Part shown: positions 5,840 through 12,313 of the stretch, one piece after another
Layout of the letters: each line of letters starts with the position of its first letter
Position numbering within the stretch: position 1 is the stretch's first letter
Source of the DNA: Bacilli bacterium
GTDB taxonomy: Bacteria > Bacillota_I > Bacilli_A > RF39 > UBA660
Direction of reading: 5' to 3'
NCBI GenBank assembly: GCA_029004695.1
Contig: JAQVZB010000015.1
Location: forward strand, 1 to 18,933
Length of the DNA stretch: 18,933 bases
Notes under the pieces: model-generated
What the model was told of the DNA's origin: nothing
The model's input: the letters and a program-made list of their open reading frames with translations, nothing else
Databases searched by the model: none
Program-made: the position numbers and the translations under genes

Positions 5840-6667
5840 ATGAAAGGCACGTTAAAAAATTCAATAATAACACTAATAGTAGTTATAGTTTTATTATTAC
5901 CAATATTAATAGATTATTATGGAGATAAAAGATTAGAAGTTGTGACATATGGTAACTATACTACAGAAGTAGAATCTGGTGAACCATCTTTAATATATTA
6001 TGGTGATGCTGAAAAAGATGATTTTAAAAATATATCAAAAACATTATTAGCTATAAATAAAAAATTTGATATAAATGTGAAAGCTTTAAATTATAATGAC
6101 TTAAATGAAGATCAAATAGCAGAATTGTTAGATCAAGATGATTTAAAAGGTTCGAAAACAGGATTAATATTTGTTAAGCATAGAGCAGTTGAATACATCC
6201 ATAATGGTGATGTTGCTAAAAAAGACTTAGAAGCATTAGTAGATAAATTTTTTAATAATGTTATACTAGAAAATGAAATAGCATATAAAGAGCCAAAAGA
6301 TGCTGATTCTTACAAAAAAATTATTAATAATAAGAAAATAGTTATGACTGTTTTTGGAAGAAGCACTTGTAGTTGGTGTAACGATTTTAAACCGGTATAT
6401 AATGATATTGCTAATAAATATAAAATAAACGTGTATATTTTTGAATCTGATTTATATAATGAAGAAGAATATGAAAAAGTCATGCAACTTGGATTAAAGA
6501 TACCTAAAAATTGTACTGATACTGGAGAAGTAAAAAATGTAGCTGATGGCTTTGGAACTCCACTTACATTATTTACAAAAAGTGGAAAAGTAATTGACTG
6601 CATTAGTGGATATATGCCAAGAAAAAGTTTGGAATCTAAACTTAAATCAGTTGGAATGATAGAATAG
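5840..6667 (+). CDS. Membrane-anchored tandem thioredoxin-fold protein
   Basis: This 275-aa protein has an N-terminal membrane helix (about residues 9-25), so the rest is probably outside the membrane. The C-terminal domain (about 155-275) is a thioredoxin fold with FGRSTCSWC; the redox pair is Cys177-Ser-Trp-Cys180, and GTPLTLF supplies the expected cis-proline. The region at about 45-140 also reads like a thioredoxin fold (SLIYYGDAE, then GLIFVKHRAVEYIHNGDV) but lacks cysteines at the active-site position. A degenerate first domain may bind a partner. The exact substrate is unknown; thiol-disulphide exchange on envelope or spore proteins is the natural inference. RBS AAGGAGGT is excellent. 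It leads a run of five same-strand genes. Confidence 0.75.
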   Translation: MKGTLKNSIITLIVVIVLLLPILIDYYGDKRLEVVTYGNYTTEVESGEPSLIYYGDAEKDDFKNISKTLLAINKKFDINVKALNYNDLNEDQIAELLDQDDLKGSKTGLIFVKHRAVEYIHNGDVAKKDLEALVDKFFNNVILENEIAYKEPKDADSYKKIINNKKIVMTVFGRSTCSWCNDFKPVYNDIANKYKINVYIFESDLYNEEEYEKVMQLGLKIPKNCTDTGEVKNVADGFGTPLTLFTKSGKVIDCISGYMPRKSLESKLKSVGMIE

Positions 6668-6677
6668 GAGAAATACG

Positions 6678-7124
6678 ATGTCTCAAACATATAAAATGGT
6701 AAAGGAATTTAAAAACAAATATCCCTTTACAATTACTTGGTGGAGGTTAAAAGCACATTCTAAATTAGTAGATAAATATTTAAATCCAGATGAAAAACTA
6801 TTATATGTTTTTGCTGGACAAAATGATAATAGTCATTCGAGTATATTAAATACTGCTGTTTTAGCATTAACTAATGAAAGAATTATAGTCGCTCAAGATA
6901 GATTAATAATAGGTTATAAAATTTCTTCAATTACACCCGATTTATATAATGATGTAAGTGTAAATTCAGGATTATTATGGGGTATAGTTAGAATAGATAC
7001 GGTAAAAGAAATAATTTATTTTTCTAATCTATCAAAAAAGGCTTTGCCAGAAATACAGAATAATATTTCCCGCTATATGAGTGAGGCTAAAAAAAGATTT
7101 ATGAAAAAAGAAGATTCTAACTGA
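6678..7124 (+). CDS. PH-like (bacterial pleckstrin-homology type) domain protein
   Basis: The 148-aa soluble protein begins 10 nt after the thioredoxin-fold gene, with GGAG in its RBS, so the two are co-transcribed. Residues about 30-125 look like a bacterial PH domain of the YokE/YdjP type: LNPDEKLLYVFAGQN, then ALTNERIIVAQ, IGYKISSI, NSGLLWGIVRI and VKEIIYF, which is the usual beta-sheet pattern with a final helix. No signal peptide or membrane helix is seen. These domains often form oligomers or bind membranes; the cellular role is not known. The assignment rests on pattern recognition and is moderately sure. Confidence 0.65.
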   Translation: MSQTYKMVKEFKNKYPFTITWWRLKAHSKLVDKYLNPDEKLLYVFAGQNDNSHSSILNTAVLALTNERIIVAQDRLIIGYKISSITPDLYNDVSVNSGLLWGIVRIDTVKEIIYFSNLSKKALPEIQNNISRYMSEAKKRFMKKEDSN

Positions 7125-7152
7125 ATTTTCTTTTATTTTAGTTAGGAGATTT

Positions 7153-8232
7153 ATGAAAAAATTATATATATTAATCACAATTATTATAATATCATTTTTA
7201 TATTTCCTATTCATTCTATATACTCCTAAAAATTATACTATTAATTATAAAATAAAAAAATACTATATTAACGAAAGCTATGTTAATGAGAAAGAATTAT
7301 ATAAAATTATTATTAACTATAATAACAAAATATTCCCTTTTTTAATTGATATTGATTATAATAATAATAGAAAAATTGTTAAAGATGTTTATGATAAAGA
7401 AACTAAAAATAATATTTGTTTATTTATTAATATTAATAACAAAAAGTATCAAACATGCTATAAAAAAGCTGTTCTTATTGATTATCGATTATTATCAACA
7501 AAGAATAATAATAATAAAATAATTGATAAATATCATTCAGTTAAAATTTATAATTATAATAGTTTAAAATATTATATTTGGAATTATAAAGGATTTTATT
7601 ATTTTAGCAAAGATAAAAAGCAGATTATTAAAATATTAAACAAGGACGAGTATGATAATTTATTATCTTATCAGTTTGAAAATTATTTAATCATTCCAAA
7701 CTATGATGAAGAATACTATTTTTCTGAGTTGTTAATTATTAATAATGAAAATTTAGAAATAAATATCTTAAATTTAAATAATGAAATATCATATTCATCT
7801 GTATTTTTAGGCACCTTTAAAAATAATATTTACTTGCTCGACAAAAAAAATATATTAGAATATAAAATTAATATTAGACATAATTTGGTTAAAATTATCG
7901 GTTCTAAAGAAAAAGTGGGTATTATTTATATTAATGACAAGGATAAACAAATTGAACTTAAAAAAATCATAAAAGACAATTTAAAATTTACTAAAAATGC
8001 TAGATATGATTATAAAATAATAAAAAACAAATTATATTTAATAATTGATAATTATGCTATTTTAGTATCAAATAATGATGTAAAAGAAATTGTAAAAATT
8101 TTTGATGATAAAATATATTATCTATCAGACAATACTTTATACGAATATTCGCCGAATAAAGGAGAAACTAAATTATTAGAAAATAAAGAATGGAATTTTA
8201 ACTATAAAAACAAAATATTTATCTTTAATTAA
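7153..8232 (+). CDS. Signal-anchored protein of unknown function, rich in Asn, Lys, Ile and Tyr
   Basis: I do not recognise this 359-aa protein. It starts MKKLYILIT with a single hydrophobic helix (about residues 4-24), after which nothing hydrophobic is long enough to span the membrane, so most of it should be outside the cell. The rest is dominated by Asn, Lys, Ile and Tyr and alternates short predicted strands (YYIWNYKGFYYFSKD, NNIYLLDKKNILEYK, KIYYLSDNTLYEYS). This repeated pattern suggests a beta-propeller-like or other all-beta fold. It has an RBS of TTAGGAGAT and lies in the same run as the PH-like gene. The extreme composition follows the genome's A+T bias, so remote homology will be hard to see. 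Confidence 0.7.
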   Translation: MKKLYILITIIIISFLYFLFILYTPKNYTINYKIKKYYINESYVNEKELYKIIINYNNKIFPFLIDIDYNNNRKIVKDVYDKETKNNICLFININNKKYQTCYKKAVLIDYRLLSTKNNNNKIIDKYHSVKIYNYNSLKYYIWNYKGFYYFSKDKKQIIKILNKDEYDNLLSYQFENYLIIPNYDEEYYFSELLIINNENLEINILNLNNEISYSSVFLGTFKNNIYLLDKKNILEYKINIRHNLVKIIGSKEKVGIIYINDKDKQIELKKIIKDNLKFTKNARYDYKIIKNKLYLIIDNYAILVSNNDVKEIVKIFDDKIYYLSDNTLYEYSPNKGETKLLENKEWNFNYKNKIFIFN

Positions 8233-8272
8233 CAATGTGTCCAATTTAGAATATTCTATATTAGGTGATGGA

Positions 8273-8611
8273 ATGGAAATATTTAATATTAATGCTGAGG
8301 ATTTAATTGATGAAGTAAAATATTTTGAATATTATACTTTAAAACAGAATACGACATTATTTGAATTAGCTAAAAATAAAAATGTTAATCCAAAATTACT
8401 TGCAGTATTAAATGGATTAGAATTAGATGATTTTTTACTTAAAAACCAATTAATAATGATTCCAAAAAGTAATTATTCATATTATATAACCAAAGAAGGA
8501 GATACTTTAACTACAGTCGCAAAAACATTTAATACTTCCCTTGATAATTTAATTAAGAATAATAAAACGATATATTTAATTGAAGGTCAATTAGTAGTAA
8601 ATAAGATATAA
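8273..8611 (+). CDS. Two-LysM-domain protein without signal peptide
   Basis: The 112-aa product carries two LysM modules. One is at about residues 19-62 (YYTLKQNTTLFELAKNKNV...LIMIP), the other at about 68-109 (YYITKEGDTLTTVAKTFNTS...GQLVV). LysM binds N-acetylglucosamine chains in peptidoglycan. No signal peptide or membrane helix is visible with any start. Spore-coat proteins such as SafA and SpoVID also have LysM modules and no signal peptide because they act on the forespore surface from the mother cell, so a spore role is possible but inferred. I prefer ATG 8273 after TAGGTGAT (8262-8269). A longer GTG start at 8237 would add 12 residues but has no Shine-Dalgarno. Confidence 0.75.
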   Translation: MEIFNINAEDLIDEVKYFEYYTLKQNTTLFELAKNKNVNPKLLAVLNGLELDDFLLKNQLIMIPKSNYSYYITKEGDTLTTVAKTFNTSLDNLIKNNKTIYLIEGQLVVNKI

Positions 8612-8613
8612 TT

Positions 8614-8638
8614 AAAATATAACTTTTATATTTTTTTT
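8614..8638 (+). terminator. Weak A+T-only terminator after the LysM gene
   Basis: AAAATATAA (8614-8622), a 3-nt loop and TTATATTTT (8626-8634), followed by further T residues. With no G or C in the stem, efficiency is doubtful. Confidence 0.45.
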
Positions 8639-8640
8639 AT

Positions 8641-8663
8641 ATTGTTTAATAGACTTAAACAAT
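8641..8663 (+). repeat. Perfect inverted repeat upstream of the five-helix membrane protein gene
   Basis: ATTGTTTAA (8641-8649) and TTAAACAAT (8655-8663) are separated by 5 nt. There is no T tract on either side in the right direction for a terminator. It overlaps a weak promoter candidate (TAGACT 8650-8655, 17 nt, TACAAT 8673-8678), so an operator is a reasonable guess. Confidence 0.45.
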
Positions 8664-8700
8664 GCAATTTGATACAATAATATAATAAGGGTGATAAACT

Positions 8701-10290
8701 GTGATATTAAAAAAACCATATGCATTTTTAATTAAATATTTTAAGTTAATACATATTATTTTAGCGATTTTAATAGGTTTTATAATAAGTGGTTTTTCAA
8801 ATATAACTAATTTTTTCGTATCTTACACAAAAGCTGATATCTCTTTTACAATTACTAGTGTTAATCAATATATAAATCCGCTTATTTATTTAGCTTTATT
8901 AATTGTGATTATTTTTTCTTTAGCCATGTATATATTAATGAGAAAAAAAAAGAAACCAACTTTATTTTATATTATAACATTTGTTTATTATTTGATATTA
9001 TTAATTGCCGTATTAATTGCAAATAATGTAATTGAATCTTTAGTTGAAGTTTCACTCAATAATCAAACAACACGTGTTTTTAGAGATGTTTATTTAATTA
9101 TATCAATTCCTCAATATTATTTTATTGTAATGAGTATAATTCGTGGTATTGGTTTTGATGTGAAAAAATTTAATTTTAATAAAGATTTACAAGAATTAGA
9201 AATTAAGAGTGAAGATGATGAAGAATTTGAATTTATAATAGGTAAAGATTCATATATTTATAAAAGAAAAGCTCGCAGATTTATCAGGGAATTAAAATAT
9301 TATATTTTAGAAAATAAACTAATAATTAGTATAATATCAGGGGCGATTTTTATACCTTTATTTATATACTTATTAATTAATTTAAATTTTATTGGTAAAA
9401 TGTTTGGTAGTACTACTAATATTGGTAATTTCACTATTAATTTAAAAGAAGCTTATGAAACACAATATGATTATAATGGTAATTTAATAAACAAAGATAA
9501 AAAATATTTAATATTAAATATGACTATTATTAACAGAAGAAATTCACCTCAAAAATTCAAAGATACAACATTTTTTTTAAAAAGGGGCAATAATTTATAT
9601 TATCACAAGCCTTCTTTAAGAAATTATTTTATTGATATTGGAAAAGCATATACTAATGAAAATATTGCCAGTAATGCTACGAAAAACTTTATATTTATTT
9701 TTGAAGTAGAAAACAAAAAAAGTTTTAATAAATATTATTTAAATATTTTAAAAGAAATTATTTATGAAGATAATCAGGAGGTTTATAATTATGCTAAACT
9801 TAAAATTAAACCTGTTATAATAAATGAATCTCCTAAAAGAGTTGAAAGAAAAGAAAAAGAAGTAATTAGATTAGGTGAAAATTTATTTAATAATTCAAAC
9901 TTAACACTAAGCAATATAGAAGTAATCCCTTCATATGAGTATACATATGAATTATGTAAAAATAATTTATGCAAGGATTATATTGATATTATAAAACCTC
10001 AAGATTCAATAAATCAAAACTTATTAATTATAACATATAAAATAACTTTATCTAAAAAAATTGGTATGAATAAAACTATAAAAAATAATAGTGATTTTTT
10101 TAATAAGTTTTTAAAAGTAGAATATACATTAAATAATAAAAATATAATTAAAAGTTTTGCATCAAGAACATATAATAATATTGAGAATAAAGTATTTATT
10201 GACTTACCAAAAATAATTACTGATAAAAGTGATTTAAATATAATGATAAGTACTAGAAATAATCATCACTTTATAAAGTTTGAGAGTTAA
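8701..10290 (+). CDS. Multi-pass membrane protein with a large beta-rich extracellular region
   Basis: I do not recognise this 529-aa protein by name. Four membrane helices lie in the first third (about residues 14-33, 60-81, 87-109 and 127-147). A charged cytoplasmic stretch (KSEDDEEFEF, KRKARRF) and a fifth helix (about 205-229) follow. The remaining 300 residues look extracellular, with strands resembling DUF4352-type immunoglobulin-like folds (NFTINLKEAYE, KYLILNMTIINRRN, NFIFIFEVEN). A CKNNLC pair lies near residues 419-424. It starts with GTG, supported by AAGGGTGAT five bases upstream and by the lack of a better codon. A role as an envelope protein is inferred from topology only. Its terminator appears to overlap the tRNA-Cys promoter. 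Confidence 0.72.
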   Translation: MILKKPYAFLIKYFKLIHIILAILIGFIISGFSNITNFFVSYTKADISFTITSVNQYINPLIYLALLIVIIFSLAMYILMRKKKKPTLFYIITFVYYLILLIAVLIANNVIESLVEVSLNNQTTRVFRDVYLIISIPQYYFIVMSIIRGIGFDVKKFNFNKDLQELEIKSEDDEEFEFIIGKDSYIYKRKARRFIRELKYYILENKLIISIISGAIFIPLFIYLLINLNFIGKMFGSTTNIGNFTINLKEAYETQYDYNGNLINKDKKYLILNMTIINRRNSPQKFKDTTFFLKRGNNLYYHKPSLRNYFIDIGKAYTNENIASNATKNFIFIFEVENKKSFNKYYLNILKEIIYEDNQEVYNYAKLKIKPVIINESPKRVERKEKEVIRLGENLFNNSNLTLSNIEVIPSYEYTYELCKNNLCKDYIDIIKPQDSINQNLLIITYKITLSKKIGMNKTIKNNSDFFNKFLKVEYTLNNKNIIKSFASRTYNNIENKVFIDLPKIITDKSDLNIMISTRNNHHFIKFES

Positions 10291-10292
10291 CA

Positions 10293-10321
10293 TTGAAAAG
10301 ATTATATATTTTTGTTATAAT
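10293..10321 (+). promoter_or_regulatory. Promoter of tRNA-Cys
   Basis: TTGAAA (10293-10298), a 17-nt spacer and TATAAT (10316-10321) preceded by TGT (extended -10). The predicted start lies a few bases before the tRNA at 10332. Confidence 0.8.
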
Positions 10322-10326
10322 CTTTT
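10296..10326 (+). terminator. 11-bp inverted repeat, possible terminator embedded in the tRNA-Cys promoter
   Basis: AAAAGATTATA (10296-10306) and TATAATCTTTT (10316-10326) are perfect complements around 9 nt, and the 3' arm ends in TTTTT. It fits a terminator for the upstream membrane-protein gene, yet its arms contain the -35 end and the whole -10 of the tRNA promoter. Confidence 0.5.
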
Positions 10327-10331
10327 TGCAC

Positions 10332-10405
10332 GGGGCTTTAGCCAAGCGGTAAGGCGTGGGACTGCAACTCCCTGATCATCGGTTCAAATCCGATAGGCCC
10401 CTCCA
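10332..10405 (+). tRNA. tRNA-Cys (anticodon GCA)
   Basis: A complete cloverleaf. GGGGCTT pairs with AGGCCCC (one U-G pair), the D arm contains AGCCAAGCGGTAAGG, GGGA-CTGCAAC-TCCC carries anticodon GCA at 10364-10366, and ATCGG-TTCAAAT-CCGAT is the T arm. The discriminator base is U, the cysteine identity base, and CCA is encoded. Confidence 0.98.
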
Positions 10406-10414
10406 TTAAAAAGC

Positions 10415-10444
10415 AAAAGTTTGTGATTTATCACAAACTTTTTA
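10415..10444 (+). terminator. Bidirectional terminator after tRNA-Cys
   Basis: AAAAGTTTGTGA (10415-10426), loop TTTA and TCACAAACTTTT (10431-10442): a 12-bp perfect stem flanked by A and T runs. It can serve the tRNA and the convergent gene at 10477. Confidence 0.9.
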
Positions 10445-10476
10445 TATTTGACTATACTATTAATATAGAAATATTA

Positions 10477-10770
10477 TTATGCTGTATTAGTTTCTAATTT
10501 GATTTTTGCATCTAATGTAGCCTCTAATTTAAATTCTAATATCATTTCTTTTTTTATAAGTGTTTGAATAATTTGTGTTATACTTTTTTGAAACTCAATG
10601 ACTTCATCAGGAGTCATATTTCCATTTTCCATTAAAACGGCAGAAGCTTGTATTTTTTCACCTTCAGCATTTAATATATGAGCTATTGCCGTTTCTTCTA
10701 AAGCAATAGATTCAAGTAAATCAGTAAATGCTTCAGGTTGAGTTTTAGTAGGAATTACTGGTAATCCCAT
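10477..10770 (-). CDS. Small protein with the DLLESIALEE / NAEGEKIQA motif, paralog A
   Basis: The 97-aa protein has a short Pro-containing N-terminus (MGLPVIP) and then a long, mostly helical body without signal peptide or membrane segment. Residues 17-42 hold the motif DLLESIALEE followed by TAIAHILNAEGEKIQA. A second helix (about 54-80) contains EFQKSITQIIQTLIKKE. I recall this motif from small Firmicutes proteins that occur in several copies, some near spore-surface genes, but no function is established to my knowledge. A strong RBS (AAAGGAGGT) precedes it. The element CATATTATA (10792-10800, minus strand) fits the sigma-K -10 pattern CATAnnnTA. It diverges from a paralog at 10934. A spore-coat or exosporium role is inference. 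Confidence 0.75.
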   Translation of the reverse strand: MGLPVIPTKTQPEAFTDLLESIALEETAIAHILNAEGEKIQASAVLMENGNMTPDEVIEFQKSITQIIQTLIKKEMILEFKLEATLDAKIKLETNTA

Positions 10771-10791
10771 TTTTTACCTCCTTTCTAATTT

Positions 10792-10800
10792 TATAATATG
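10792..10800 (-). promoter_or_regulatory. Sporulation-sigma-like -10 for paralog A
   Basis: CATATTATA read leftward fits CATAnnnTA, the -10 of mother-cell sigma-K promoters, 22 nt before the ATG. The expected AC at the -35 position is not seen, so support is partial. Confidence 0.35.
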
Positions 10801-10844
10801 AAGTAAAAGAAAATATTGAAAGAGCATTTAACTATTAATAGATG

Positions 10845-10862
10845 AACATCCAAAATGATGTT
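10845..10862. repeat. Inverted repeat at the centre of the divergent intergenic region
   Basis: AACATC and GATGTT flank CAAAAT. The centre (10853.5) is within two bases of the midpoint between the two start codons. A shared operator is possible but only 6 bp per arm support it. Confidence 0.35.
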
Positions 10863-10887
10863 TAAAAAATAATTAATATCATGTTTC

Positions 10888-10914
10888 ACAACCATGACAA
10901 TAACACATATAATA
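10888..10914 (+). promoter_or_regulatory. Candidate sigma-K promoter for paralog B
   Basis: AC (10888-10889), a 16-nt spacer and CATATAATA (10906-10914) match the sigma-K pattern AC-16/17-CATAnnnTA. The predicted start is about 12 nt before the ATG. The match is short, so chance is possible, but paralog A has the same -10 facing the other way. Confidence 0.45.
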
Positions 10915-10933
10915 AATTGAAAGGAAAATAAAT

Positions 10934-11311
10934 ATGAGTATGCCCCAAATACCCGAAAATAAAAATCGCCCCAATTTAAAATGCACTATAATAGATTTGT
11001 TAGAATCTATTGCTTTAGAAGAAATAGCACTTTCCCATTTATTAAATGCAGAGGCAGAAAAGATTCAAGCATTTGTTGGAGAAAAAAATGATTTTCCATT
11101 TTGTTCTACTTATAGGAGTATAATAGATTTTAGTAAAATTTCATCAGATTTTATAAACAAAATTATTATGAAGCAATGGATATTATTAAATAAATTAGAT
11201 AAAGTAAATGAAATCGGTATCTCTTGTTTTGAAAATGATAAATATAAAGATGATAATATGGGAAATTGTAATGATTGCTTCCGACCATTAAAAAAGTTTT
11301 GTCAAAGATAG
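10934..11311 (+). CDS. Small protein with the DLLESIALEE / NAEAEKIQA motif, paralog B
   Basis: The 125-aa protein shares with its divergent neighbour the MPxIP-like start and, at residues 21-46, DLLESIALEE followed by IALSHLLNAEAEKIQA: identical length and about four-fifths identity over that block. Beyond it the two differ. Paralog B has six cysteines (residue 17 and five in the second half, including FCQR at the C-terminus), whereas paralog A has none. Cysteine-rich tails are common in cross-linked spore-coat proteins, but that is inference. The start is ATG 10934 with AAGGA at 10921-10925; ATG 10940 is in frame. A terminator overlaps the stop codon. No signal peptide or membrane helix is seen. 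Confidence 0.72.
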   Translation: MSMPQIPENKNRPNLKCTIIDLLESIALEEIALSHLLNAEAEKIQAFVGEKNDFPFCSTYRSIIDFSKISSDFINKIIMKQWILLNKLDKVNEIGISCFENDKYKDDNMGNCNDCFRPLKKFCQR

Positions 11312-11342
11312 TTGGGCCACTTTTATAGGGTTCAACTTTTTT
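11310..11342 (+). terminator. Intrinsic terminator of paralog B
   Basis: AGTTGGGCC (11310-11318) pairs with GGTTCAACT (11329-11337), including two G-U pairs, and is followed by a T tract. It overlaps the TAG stop. Confidence 0.7.
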
Positions 11343-11363
11343 AATTTAAATTAAAAAATATTT

Positions 11364-12012
11364 ATGATAAAAAAGAAAATTAAAATAGCATATTATTCTG
11401 GTATAAGAACTTCAAGAGCAGCAGAATATTTTAAACAAGCTTTTTTTTAAGAATTATAGGTATAAGATTGAAATCCAGCAAATAAAAAGCAAATTGATAC
11501 AAATAATATGATCTTTTAGTTCTTTTATATCCTTTTCATGCATTTAATGCATTAAAAACAGTATATAATTGCATTTCACAACTTAAAAATGTAGATAATA
11601 TACCGGCAGTTATTATATCTGTATCAGACGGAGAAAAGATTATTCCTAATACTGCTTGTCGGAGAAGTTCAATTAAAAGAATTAAAAAAAAGATATAAAG
11701 TTATTTATGAAAAAATGCTCGTAATGCCATTAAATGTCTTAATAACAAGAATGAAGATTTATCTAGCATGCTTTTAAAGATTTTGCCCAAGAAAGTTTTC
11801 ATGATAGTAAATGATTTTGAAAAAAAAATTATATGATGTAAATATTGGTCTTTGATCTTTTATAATAATGTTATCGGCAGGGCAAATTATTTACAAACCT
11901 GCCACAACCAATATAAAATATGAAATCTATAAAAAAAGTTGATGTTGATAAACTTGCTAAAAGGTATTTATGGAGTGGTGTTAAAAAATATCTTCTTGAA
12001 AATAAAGAATAA
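11364..12012 (+). pseudogene. Decayed flavodoxin-type gene (EFR1/flavodoxin-like family)
   Basis: No open frame spans this stretch, but conserved pieces appear in order in different frames. MIKKKIKIAYYSG...TSRAAEYFKQAF resembles the flavodoxin phosphate loop with its glycines lost. LLVLLYPFHAFNALKTVY, VDNIPAVIISVSDG and IIPNTAC, then YEKMLVMP and LLKILPKKVFMIVNDFE, are typical of the flavodoxin domain that precedes a ferredoxin domain in EFR1-type proteins. Stops and frameshifts break the frame several times from about 11450 on. No ferredoxin cysteine motifs are found, so the C-terminal half is lost or was never present. A 30-codon open stretch (11920-12012, MKSIKKVDVDK...) closes the region and may belong to the same wreck. 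There is no good RBS before ATG 11364. The family call is fairly sure; the exact end is not. Confidence 0.7.
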
Positions 12013-12118
12013 TAAATATTTTTTTATCTAATTTTGACAAAAAAGACACATAATTTAAAGAAAAAAAGGATTATTTATTAAATATTTAGAATATTTTTAA
12101 AAAAACGTCAAAAAAAGG

Positions 12119-12147
12119 TTGACTTATTAGTTTATGTAGCATATACT
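12119..12147 (+). promoter_or_regulatory. Strong sigma-A promoter with no gene directly behind it
   Basis: TTGACT (12119-12124), 17-nt spacer, TATACT (12142-12147), one mismatch in each hexamer. The start would be near 12154, at the first base of a hairpin, about 160 nt before the next gene. Confidence 0.7.
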
Positions 12148-12152
12148 TTTAT

Positions 12153-12230
12153 TAGTTAAGAAATTATTTATTTAATATCTTAACTACTGAGAGAAATATA
12201 ATTAAATTTATATTTTTCTCATTTTTTATT
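12153..12230 (+). ncRNA. Candidate small RNA or attenuated leader
   Basis: TAGTTAAGA (12153-12161) and TCTTAACTA (12178-12186) form a 9-bp hairpin at the predicted 5' end. A second stem follows, GAGAAA-TATAA pairing with TTATA-TT-TTTCTC (about 12191-12220), then ATTTTTTATT, a terminator-like end. The unit would be about 75 nt and has no open frame. It could be an independent small RNA or a leader that stops transcription before the diacylglycerol kinase gene, which has its own promoter. No known RNA family was recognised. Confidence 0.45.
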
Positions 12231-12266
12231 TAAAATATAATTTATTTATATATTATATTAAAAAAA

Positions 12267-12295
12267 TTGCATTAAAATCATAAACAAAGTATACT
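12267..12295 (+). promoter_or_regulatory. Promoter of the diacylglycerol kinase gene
   Basis: TTGCAT (12267-12272), 17-nt spacer, TATACT (12290-12295). The predicted start is about 12302, immediately before AGGTGAT, so the leader is about 12 nt. Confidence 0.65.
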
Positions 12296-12313
12296 TTATA
12301 GTAGGTGATATAA

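Noticed and set aside
6310..6690. Minus-strand open frame of 126 codons opposite the thioredoxin-fold gene
   Set aside because: The plus-strand frame has a CxxC motif, an RBS and a promoter; the opposite frame has none.
7032..7214. Minus-strand open frame of 60 codons across the PH-like gene and the next gene
   Set aside because: It overlaps two plus-strand starts and stops with their own RBS sites and shows only low-complexity hydrophobic sequence.
11920..12012. 30-codon open frame MKSIKKVDVDK... as an independent small gene
   Set aside because: It has no Shine-Dalgarno and lies at the end of a decayed gene, so it is included in the pseudogene.
12153..12313. T-box or known riboswitch upstream of dgkB
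   Set aside because: The region is too short and lacks the conserved T-box sequence or any riboswitch core I recognise; a second promoter lies between it and the gene.
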